Assembly (NCBI GenBank): GCA_002245135.1
Contig: NGBS01000075.1
Span: 1-26,122 of the forward strand
DNA from: Proteromonas lacertae
Lineage: Eukaryota > Sar > Bigyra > Opalinata > Proteromonadidae
Reading direction: 5' to 3'
Length of the DNA stretch: 26,122 bases
The translations under genes were made by a program, and so were the position numbers. Below the pieces are notes generated by a model. It was given only the letters and a program-made list of their open reading frames with translations, did not search any database and had not been told where the DNA came from. This document shows, piece after piece, positions 8,330-17,708 of this stretch; the stretch's first letter is position 1; every line of letters starts with the position of its first letter.

Positions 8330-9139
8330 AACAGTTTTATAATGGTTCTAGTTATTATTGTGGATGAAATATCAAAATTAATTCACAATTTCAAATCTGA
8401 TCTAATTAAAGACTGGTTTGAGAGCACAGTTATATTTATCTTATTAAAATATTATCAATATATATTATTATTATCCAAATACTCCAAAAAAATACTTGAT
8501 AACATTTATCCTCATTTACATTATCTTCATAGTATTATACAATCAATAGAAAAGTATAATGGATTTAATGATATAAATATTTTAAATGCAATGGAAAAGT
8601 TTCTTTTATATAACACTAATCTATCAAATATGGATTCTAATCGAAGAAAAGCTTTATATAACAATTTGGATATATGTAGCAGAAAATTCAATAATACATA
8701 TATTACAGAATTCATTAATTCATTCATTAGCGATTTTAAAATAACAATTATAGAAAATGAATTCAATTTAGAAAAATATTATATCAATTACTTATATAAA
8801 TATTATCCTAGTAATTATGCACAGTTTTACAATAGAAATGATAATGATATAGAGTTAACATTTTTCAAAGATTCATCTTATATTATGTCATTGTGTTATA
8901 AATTAGAAGATGAGGTTAAACAAAAATTATCAAGTTATAAAAGGAAGCAAAGTTCATTTATAGAAAGTGAAGAAGAGAATAAAACAAAAAAAATCAGATT
9001 CTTTACTAAAGTAAATAATGAAGAAGAAGTTAAAAGAAGAAAAGAAGAAAGAGAAAAAGAAGAATATGAAAAAAAGCAGCTAATTATGCTTTTAAAACAA
9101 AACAAACTTGACGTAGTAGATGTGGATGAAGAAGATTGA

Positions 9140-9587
9140 TAATTAAAATTAAAATATAATAAATAAATTAATTAAATTAATATCATTAATTGAAATGGTG
9201 TTTGTTTATTAATATATGTAAATTAGATTAGAAAGAAAATTCTATAAAATTATATTAGAATATTCTAGAAAATTCAAAAATAAATTATGACCTAATATGA
9301 CATAGGTCACGTATTTTTAAAAAGTTTGGTTTGGTGTGCCAGGAGCCCGAGTCATACGGCTCGGTGTGCCAGAACCTTTATTTACTATTATTATATAGTA
9401 CTTCATCTATGAAGGAATTAAAATAATTCATTTTCAAACTTGTTTGAGGTTTTAAAATATAAAGTCGTTTCAAATTTCAGTTATTTTAAATATATCAATA
9501 TAATCATTCATTCATATTAATTATGTGTTTATTATATACTAAATACAAACATTATATATAATAATAAATATAAAATGTTATTCTTAA
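9140..9587. other. convergent intergenic region with heat-shock-like element and G+C-rich island
   Basis: No convincing gene lies in these 448 bp between two 3' ends. Four alternating units GAA-TTC-GAA-TTC with 2-nt spacing sit at 9258-9275, the textbook heat-shock element layout. An inverted repeat TGACCTA/TAGGTCA lies at 9288-9294 and 9303-9309. At 9333-9372 there is a G+C-rich patch with direct repeats GGTGTGCCAG 30 bp apart enclosing a CCGAG/CTCGG hairpin. AGTCGTTTCAAA at 9463-9474 also occurs inverted near 829-840. None has a proven role; I see no tRNA or other RNA gene. Confidence 0.4.
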
Positions 9588-12475
9588 TTAATGTGGTAGA
9601 GTTTCAAGAATTCTTTCTTTTATACCTTGTTGTAATTCAGGTTCCAAAGTTGAATATGTTTGAAACCATTTCAACAATTGATTAGCACTTTTAGCTTGTG
9701 CACTTACACAATAAGGAACAGCATTATTGAAAATAATCAATTGAGTAACTTCATTAAAAGCAACATCAAATATAGTAGGAGTAGCATCAGGCAATTGTAC
9801 AGCAATCTCTTTCTTCATTGCAGCAGAAATATTGACTTCATATTCTGATCCATCTTTAATATAAACATTATAGATATTATCAGCTCTTTTCTGCATCTCT
9901 CCTTTTGTGAATTTTACTCCTGGTCTTTTTCTATCTACATAACTTTTATATTCAGATACCTCTTCCCAGAATAATATACTTTCTTCTTGTAGTAATGTCT
10001 TCATGAATAATTTCAAATAAGCTCTGGTGATTGGTTCTTCTAATATTTGATAATATGCAGACATTTGTTTCATTTTGATTTTCTCATCTACAAATCCTTT
10101 CTTTACATATTTAAAAGCTCCATAATAATAATACATAACCAATAATCTAACCATATCAACTACACTGTATATTAAATATGGAATAATCTTTTCTTTTGGT
10201 ATAAAGAAATGACAGAAAATAATACCAATGTCAACTAGAATAGATATATCATAAGAAATATATTCAAGTCTTGTTTCCCAATCAATTTTAGTTACTACTA
10301 ATTTGTATACAAAAAATGACGCTATTAAATTCAATATAATTTCAACTACTCTGTTTACTACACTAATCATCAATTCACTTCCGCATACTTTGACTGGCAA
10401 ATCATAACCAAAATATGAATAGTTTATAGTTACAGAATAACTACTTGATAATGTAATAAAGAAGATAGCAATTTGTAAAACTATTAATATGATTATTTGC
10501 TTACCTACATACGCAATATCTGATTCAAAGATTAATCTTTTTTGATAATTCAACTATATATATATATAGATAATTAAATATACGATATATTCATATCTAA
10601 CAGAAATATAAATAGAACTAACAACTAGACAAGTCCCAATATAATACATTAATCCAGTCAATATACAAGAATCAAACATACCTAATATATTCATCATATG
10701 AGCTAAACACATAAATAAACATCCCAAACCTAAAAAGAAACTAGCCGTTTTTCTCATTCTCATAATTAAATCAATCCATTTTGTTTCTAAAATCAATAAC
10801 AACCAACTGTAAAAACAAGCTAATCCCATTACAGCTGTTAAGGCGATTGAGATATATTTCATATAATAATCTTTAGCATGTTCTAAATAAATAATAAATA
10901 AATATAAATATATAAATATATATATACCACAAGATATTTCTACTGAATCTGGTAATGACATTCCACCATAGCAAGTCTTAGGTTCATTCCAATAAAATGA
11001 TATATTTCTTTTATCTAATTTACATTCAGACATTAATGGTTTGAAATCACTTGATTTACAGTCTGCCAACAAACTTTCCACTGGTAGTGATAATGTAGTA
11101 AAACAAGTACCAGTCAATGTGCCAACACTCTTAACAGTAATATGTGGTGTGTTTAATGTAGAATTTGATAAATCTAATGTAACTGATATTGTTTTTACAC
11201 TTCCACCTCTTATTGTTCCTGTAGAAGGAGTGATCATATATACACCACCATCATCTATTTCATATTCAACTGTAAATAAACCAGTATTCATAATAGTAAA
11301 TAATTCACTGGTAGTTGAATCTGTACTTAAATAACTAAATATAATTTCTGATTCTTTGATTGACCATTCAGCTCCATTTGTAAGATCAGTGGTTGGTACA
11401 ACAGCTACTAAATATACTAAATCCTTAATAGGATCAGAGATGAATATAGAATATTCAATATTACCAATGGTTATTGTTGCACTTGATTCTTTACGAGTAA
11501 TTGCATTTCCAATTTCTCCAAACCCATAATTTGTTTCATTTAGTCTTGTATTATTCTTATATATAATTTCAATATTTGTCATTGTTGGACCATAGATCAT
11601 CTTTATCAAATCAGGATGTCCTCCCCATAAATATGTTTCTTTATCAACTAATAGATAATATCCATTATCAGTGGGAGTGCTATGGAATAAATTACCTAAT
11701 AACTTATCTAAATATAAATCTAAACCTACAGCTCCTCGATGCTCACCATCTATATACAATGGATAACCTATTCTAACTAATGGCTCATAATTAGAGTATA
11801 AATCTAAATGATCTAAGTAAGGTAGAGCTGCATAGGGTTTTATATCTGGATTGTATGTTGGACTTGATAAATATAAATAATCTAATGAACAAGCCTCTGG
11901 ATCATTGACGAATGGATGATCACATAAAATACTTTCTGAACACATCTCATTTGTGTCGATAGTTGTTGGATAATTTACGTATATGTGTCCTTCATCTCCT
12001 TGATAGGCTAACCAAGCTCTGTAACTAAATGGATAAGATCCGTGTAAAGTCTGTAAAGCGAAAAAGGATGTTGATATATTATTGATCAATTCGGTATAAA
12101 ATGTTGTATCTGTATCGTCACTATAACTTCTTGCAATAACATCGGTATCTCTAGCGTCATTTGAATCATAATAATTCTTTGAATCACTACAACTCATTAG
12201 CAATCTAGTTTCCTCGCCTTTGTCACTTGTACTTATGTATTCAGTTGCAGTTTGAATTAAGTCAATAGCAGCGGATAATGTTGTTGCTACACATTGTACA
12301 TCAGTTTCTAGACGAATATACACAGCTTTAGAGTTACAAGCTGAGGATGTTCTACAAATTATAAGTAAACAAACAAATACTGTGTATCAAGTCTACAGGG
12401 CAAATCAAATGCATCGGATTTATAATTTATAGCTGTAACAACAATTAATAACCACACCAATACTCCGAATTTCAT
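9588..12475 (-). CDS. Cache-7TM-RGS receptor (G-protein signalling)
   Basis: Four exons: 12381-12475, 10928-12351, 10584-10882 and 9588-10553; introns are 29, 45 and 30 nt, all GTAT...TAG. The middle intron is in phase and without stops, but is pure A/T. The 927-residue product starts with a signal peptide (MKFGVLVWLLIVVTA). A dCache-like sensor follows to about residue 300 (RIGYPLYIDGEHRGAVGLDL is its typical end), then an Ig/ASH-like stretch (FTIMNTGLFTVEYEI). Seven membrane helices lie between about 515 and 753. A full RGS domain spans about 776-892, with LLQEESILFWEEV and the ending IFDVAFNEVTQLIIFNN. RGS domains speed GTP hydrolysis by G-alpha; Cache domains bind small extracellular ligands. 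The likely role is a ligand-sensing receptor that restrains G-alpha, comparable in plan to plant AtRGS1. The 3' neighbour of the ArfGAP, 114 bp away. Confidence 0.85.
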
Positions 12476-12589
12476 TATAACGAATTTCAATTTAATTAAA
12501 ACGACTGTATTTTCAGTAATAAAAAATACACAAAAAAATGTTTAATATATTGAATAAAATAAGTTATAATAGATATGTTTATGCTACAT

Positions 12590-14392
12590 TTAAAAACCAA
12601 AATCCATTGGATCACTAGCTTGAGGAGCTGGTGGTGCATTTTGAGCTATACCTCCTCCCATCATATTACCCCCCATCATTCCTCCTTGTTGCATTCCACC
12701 CATCATTCCTCCTTGCTGCATACCTCCCATCATTCCTCCTTGTTGTTGCATTCCTGGCATCATTCCTTGTTGCATGCCAGGCATCATTCCACCCTGTTGC
12801 TGCATACCGGGCATCATTCCTTGTTGCATACCTGGCATCATTCCCTGCATACCTGCCATCATACCTCCTTGTTGCATTCCAGGCATCATACCACCTTGCT
12901 GCATACCGGGCATCATTCCTTGTTGCATACCTGGCATCATACCAGGCATACCACCTCCACCTATATTCATTCTTTGCATTTGTTGATTCATTGCTGCCAT
13001 ACCGCCTGGCATACCTCCTTGATTCATTATTCCCATATTATTATTACTACTTGGCATAAATTGACTCAATGGATCTATACCTGTTGAATTATTCATTATT
13101 GTCTTCTTTTGTTGTATATTCATATTTGGATCTACTCCAATTGGTGAGGCACTTACATCAAACATATCATCAAGCATAGAAGGTGTAGCTAATCCTGCAT
13201 CTGGTGGTGTTTCCATTGATGGAGGTGGCATACCTTCTGATGGAGGGAATGACACTCCTTGTGGCGTAAATGTACCAATATTACTAGCACCAGAGAATGA
13301 ATTGAAATCAGATTCATTACCTGAATCAAAATCAGATTCAGAAGGTGCTTCTTCACGTTGTACCTTTGGCGGTGCTCTTTTCTTTCCTGCTTTCTTTGGC
13401 TTTACTTCTTCTTCTTCTTCTTCTTCCTCATCTTCATCTTCTTCTCCTTCACTACCACTTGGTGGAGCCATCATCTTACCTTTACCTTTAGCTGCTGGCT
13501 TTTTAGCAGTAGTTTTCTTTGGTATTGCTTTTTTTGAACCTTTCTTTGGCTTTACTTCTTCTTCAGAGTCTTCATCTTCTTCTGAATCTTCACTTCCACT
13601 TGGTGGAGCCATCATCTTGCCTTTACCTTTAGCTGTTGGCTTTTTAGCTGTAGTTTTCTTTGCTGGTGCTTTTTTTGAACCTTTTTTTGGTTTTACATCT
13701 TCATCAGAATCTTCATCTTCATCTGAATCTTTATCTGAGTCCGAATCTTCACTACCACTTAGTGGAGGCATTTTACCTTTACCTTTTACTAGTTTCTTTG
13801 TTTGGGCTTTTTTGGTTGGAGGTTTTTTCAAACCTTTCTTTCCCTTCCTTGGTTTTTCATCTTCTGATGAATCACTGTTATCACTGTCCGAGGAGGATTT
13901 ATCTGAATCATCTTCATCTGAATCTTCATCTGAATCTTCATCTGACGATTCTTGTTTCTTTCCTTTCTTCATGAACTTCTTTCTTTCGTATTTATCAAAA
14001 ATAAACTTTTCCATTGCTGCTCTTCCTGCTCCTTCCTTTGGAACTTTATATCCTTTTGGTATATAAGCTAAATATTTTGCATTAACCTTCTTGTTACCCC
14101 ATTTCTTCATCAATTCTACTTCTTCTGGTTTCCATGAATCTAATTGCACAGATCTCACAAAAGAAATATGTACACCAAGCATTCTATGAATTCCCGAACA
14201 ATTGATACACATGAAACAACCAAGTGTAGAAGAAGCCCATTTTGGTGCTATAAAATAAATTTATAAAAATGTGTTAATAAATTATATAAATTTATAAATA
14301 GTTATACACAGAGCTCCACAATCCACACATGTTTTGTTTTCAGGCTTATTCATTAGTTCCTTCAACGCAGCCTTTAACTTTTGTTGACTCAT
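12590..14392 (-). CDS. SMAP-type ArfGAP with acidic/basic repeats and Met/Gly-rich tail
   Basis: Two exons (14308-14392 and 12590-14247) with a 60-nt intron, donor GTATAAC, acceptor TATAG; 580 residues. The ArfGAP zinc finger is complete: C22-x2-C25-x16-C42-x2-C45, followed by SGIHR with catalytic Arg50 and LGVHIS. FIFDKYERKKF at the domain end matches the SMAP1/SMAP2 subgroup (also yeast Age2), which acts on Arf1/Arf6 in clathrin-linked traffic. After residue 130 come about three repeats, each an acidic Ser/Asp/Glu run plus VKPKKGSKKA and a KGKGKMM block. Beyond 400 is a tail of MMPGMQQGG repeats, ending MDFGF. The acidic/basic repeats are not a usual part of SMAP proteins and resemble nuclear proteins such as nucleolin. 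Arf-GTPase activation is a sound family inference; the role of the tail is unknown. Confidence 0.88.
12655..12952 (-). repeat. MMPGMQQGG coding repeat in the ArfGAP tail
   Basis: About ten degenerate 18-30 bp units encode MPGMQQG, QGGMMPGMQQ and MGGMQQGG. The unit is imperfect at DNA level, so it is an older protein-level repeat, probably a disordered, sticky low-complexity tail. Confidence 0.8.
13376..13790 (-). repeat. three acidic/basic repeats in the ArfGAP linker
   Basis: Units of roughly 45-50 residues repeat the order GKGKMM, APPSGSE, an acidic run, VKPKKGSKKA and PKKTTAKK. At DNA level neighbouring units still share long blocks (for example the complement of GGTGGAGCCATCATCTT occurs twice exactly), so at least one duplication is fairly recent. 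Confidence 0.75.
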
Positions 14393-14514
14393 GATTTAAT
14401 AGCCAAAATGAATAAAAGATATTTTAAGGCTCGGATTGTTGCTCCTCCAATCAAATTATGGCCGAACCTTCTCAAGCTGGACTGAACTAAATACCTCCAA
14501 AAACACTTTTTTTC
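14393..14514. promoter_or_regulatory. divergent promoter region between ArfGAP and MCM9
   Basis: Only 122 bp separate the two start codons, so both genes must share this region. It is richer in G+C than other spacers and contains a CCAAT box on the plus strand at 14447-14451. I see no clear TATA box. The assignment is from position. Confidence 0.5.
14458..14490 (+). other. ten-codon upstream ORF in frame with MCM9
   Basis: ATG at 14458 gives MAEPSQAGLN and then TAA, in the same frame as the MCM9 start at 14515, with no other stop between. It is either a regulatory upstream ORF or an older N-terminus closed by one stop codon. The MCM9 family alignment needs nothing before 14515. Confidence 0.35.
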
Positions 14515-17500
14515 ATGAAGGAGCATGAATTACAGGAATGCAAGGAGGAATTCTTGATCAAAGTAATATCAGACCACCTCAAGAAGTATTATGTTACTGA
14601 AATGGAGAGAATTGTCTTATCTGAAGATTCTACAAAGCATTACTCATTGCTGGTTTGGTATATTATTAATCAGCAATATATTTCTAGTGCACAACTACTT
14701 TTAGATGACAATTCCTTAGTTGGTACAATTGTAATAGAGAGATATTCATCCGTAATAGCCATCATAGATAATTTCTTGAAAGAGGTAGATTTATTTAATA
14801 TACATTATATAGTTTGAAACTCAATTCATAGAAACAAAAATGCAAGTTGATCCTTCACAGAGATATATATACAAAGAAAATATTCACTTTCGTCTATACA
14901 ATCTACCACCTGTTCCTGAATACCATAGAGATACTGTAAGTAGTGTAAGAGGATATGATACTGGGAAATTAGTGCAAATCTTAGGTACTGTGATAAGATC
15001 AGGAGTTGTAAAGATTAATGAAAAAGAAAAACACTATATTTGCCAAAAATGCAAGTATATTAGAATAATTTATTTATAATTTAGTAAATTGATAGTAATA
15101 AACTCTGATAAAGAACAGGGAGGTATTATAAATGAAATTGTATAAGTCATATTATATCATATATTCAATAGAAAAAGTGTCCTGCATGTAATTTTCTTCA
15201 ATTCAAATTGGATGAATCATATAAATCCGTATCTGATTATCAAGAAATCACAATACAAGAACGTGTACAAAACTTAAAGGTTGGTATTATTCCAAGGTCA
15301 ATAATTGTATTATTGGAAGATGATTTAGTAGATAGTTGTAAAGTATATATCCTATCTCCTATCTCCTATATATTATATTAATCAATAGGCAGGTGATGAT
15401 GTAATAATCTGTGGAATTGTATTCAACAGATGGAGAACTTGTTATGTTGGTAGTAAATGTGAATTATCAATGGTATTATATGCTATTTCATTAACGCTCG
15501 TTAATACAAACCAATATGAATCAAATGAATTACCTAATGGTATAATATATATATATATATATATATATTATTATTATTATTATAAAATAGAGAATAAAGG
15601 ATTATTCGATGAACATTGGAATAAATACAAATCAATTCCATTGGCTGGAAGAGATTTAATAATCAATAGTATTTGTCCATCATTGTATGGTTTATATTGG
15701 GTCAAATTAGGAGTGTTATTAACCCTAATCGGTGGTGTTGGTAGTATTAATAAAGCTGGTATTAGAACAAGAGGTGAATGCCATTTATTATTAGTAGGTG
15801 ATCCAGGTACAGGTAAATCAGAATTATTACGATTTGCTGCTAAGATTATACCAAGATCTGTATTGACTACTGGTATTGGAACTACAAGTGCTGGTTTGAC
15901 ATGTTCAGCTGTAAAAGATGCTGGTGAATGGGTATTAGAAGCAGGTGCTTTAGTATTAGCAGATAGGTATATTCATTATTATTATTTTGTATAGAGGTTT
16001 ATGTTGTATTGACGAATTTAACAAAATCAGAGAACATGATCGTACAACTATCCATGAAGCAATGGAACAACAGACACTAAGTGTAGCTAAGGCAGGTTTA
16101 GTGACATCATTGAATGCAAGAACGACAATAATTGCAGCTACTAATCCTAAAGGACAGTATGATGTGGAGAATGACATATCTGTAAATACGAATATTGGAA
16201 CACCATTATTAAGTAGATTTGATTTGATCTATATAATGATTGATCATAAAAAGAAAGAGGTATAAATATTTTTATTATTATATTATGAATAGCATGATGA
16301 TGAAATCGCTTCCTATATAATCAACAAGTCATTATGCGCAAATGAACAAAATAAAACTGAAGAATATTGGAAAATTGAACAATTAAGAAATTATATAACA
16401 TATGTAAAAAGTAATTTAAATCCAACTATTTCAGATGTTGCAGAGTTAATTATTACTACATATTATCAATATCAACGTAATACTGATCTAAGAAGTCTAT
16501 CAAGAACAACAACACGTTTATTGGAAAGTTTAATTAGATTAAGTCAAGCTCATGCTCGATTAATGTATAGAAATGAAGTATTGCAGATTGTATTTATTTA
16601 TATTTTTTTATTTATATTCATTAGGATGCTGTTATTGCAATTATATTATTGGAATTATCTAATAATACAGAATCAGTAACTTGCGTTGAATTAACAGATG
16701 TTTCACCAAAGAACCCTGAATTTTCATATTTAGTAATTGAAGCTGATTTATTGAATAAATTGAAATTGCAGTATATTATATATTTTAATATATTTTAATA
16801 TATATATATTAATAGAAATCAAATATCACCTACTAATTTTGATAATGTTACTCCACCACCAGCATCAATAATGAATGAAATAACATCAATATCATATACA
16901 CAAACACCAAATTATAGAACATTTTCACCTCCACATCAACATGCACAAAATACACAAAAAAATAATAATAACAGTTTCATTCCTTCACAATCTTACCAAT
17001 ATACTCAACCAATAAATAAGCCAAATGAAAATAATATAGATTATAAACCTCCAATTAAATCAACTCTAAATAAATACTTAGAAAATTTTCATCAACATTC
17101 TCAACAGAATAACTTAGTATCTCAACAACAAGGAAATAATATAACGGATAAATCTGAAACGGATATATTGCAAACATCAGTGATTGGATCAATGATATTA
17201 GATGAGAGTGATACAGACTCTGATTCGTTTGATTTAATTGAACAAAATGTAAAACCTGTTGTTATAAATGATAAAGCCAATATTATTAAGAATATATCTA
17301 AAGAAAATATAGAAACTGTAGTTATTCAAGAGAATAGTCAGATAATTGAAAATAAAGAAATAAAGACTATTCAACATAATATTCCTAACTCCCAGATTGT
17401 ACAGTCTCAGAATGATTCATTTATACCTGATTTGTCTGAGAGTTTGACTTATTCTTCTCAATCATCGACAATACCAGTATCAGTCACTCATAGTATAGTT

Positions 17501-17636
17501 TTTTATTTTATCATTGTATTTAGAGAGTTTAATAAACAACAAAATGGAAAATGACAAAGAAATTGAGAATCAGAAGAGTTCCGCTTTGTGGAGTGAAGTT
17601 GATAATATAATGAATGATATATTTGATGATTTATAA
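14515..17636 (+). CDS. MCM9: MCM9 helicase, 11 exons
   Basis: Exons: 14515-14784, 14813-15054, 15085-15139, 15172-15342, 15389-15539, 15591-15966, 15995-16259, 16293-16589, 16625-16770, 16816-17492, 17524-17636. The ten introns are 28-51 nt, and the sum gives 920 residues. The zinc site is C167-x2-C170...C192-x2-C195. Then come [18 protein letters not shown], Walker A GDPGTGKS at about 366-373, Walker B CCIDEF at 425-430 and the arginine-finger motif SRFD at 495-498. Segments such as [23 protein letters not shown] and [20 protein letters not shown] match MCM9 rather than MCM2-8. MCM9 pairs with MCM8 in homologous recombination and crosslink repair. The Asn/Gln/Ser-rich C-terminal third ends with [16 protein letters not shown], an acidic helix that could bind a partner (inference). 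The exon 3 boundaries were chosen to keep frame and the zinc-finger spacing. Confidence 0.93.
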
Positions 17637-17708
17637 TTTATTTGGTTTAATTATTCATTTGTTTCTTTTCAAATATAATTTTAAAATTATTTCAAGCCTT
17701 TGTCAAAC

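Larger units (their letters stand above)
7132..9139 (+). pseudogene. host-like gene of unknown function interrupted by a hairpin transposon
   Basis: Exon 1 is 7132-7179 (MARTRPSCCMRTGRCN), exon 2 is 7207-7258, and exon 3 starts at 7286. The two introns (7180-7206, 7259-7285) are 27 nt each, with GTAT at the donor and TAG at the acceptor, like the host introns elsewhere. Exon 3 runs open into GTTGAT at 7396-7401, where the transposon 7402-8323 begins. After the transposon the same six bases (8324-8329) resume the same reading frame, which continues to TGA at 9139. Without the insertion it would be about 341 residues: a Cys/Arg-rich start, a helical hydrophobic middle, and a strongly charged coiled-coil end (EEVKRRKEEREKEEYEKK) finishing in acidic residues. 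No family recognised. The transposon end offers in-frame ATGs at 8240 and, beyond it, 8342, so a shortened protein might still be made. Confidence 0.7.

Noticed and set aside
8527-8766. Minus-strand frame of 79 codons
   Set aside because: Shadow of the interrupted gene's last exon.
10883-10927. IYIFIYLYLFIIYL as an extra membrane helix of the receptor
   Set aside because: Pure A/T stretch with GTAT donor and TTTAG acceptor, length 45, phase preserved; best read as an intron.
11041-11776. Plus-strand frames inside the receptor gene
   Set aside because: Antisense shadows of the Cache and Ig-like exons with no own start context or family resemblance.
12575-14066. Plus-strand open frames of 70-254 codons rich in Ser, His, Leu or Cys/Pro
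   Set aside because: They are the antisense of the repetitive ArfGAP coding sequence; their composition only mirrors its repeats.
15540-15590. AT/TTA microsatellite as part of the MCM9 protein ([15 protein letters not shown])
   Set aside because: It is a 51-nt GTAT...TAG intron that happens to be open and in phase; removing it restores the family alignment [12 protein letters not shown].
14515-17636. Ciliate identity suggested by the very short introns
   Set aside because: TAA, TAG and TGA are absent inside all frames and all appear as stops, and intron lengths vary from 26 to 60 nt; the evidence does not point to a ciliate code.
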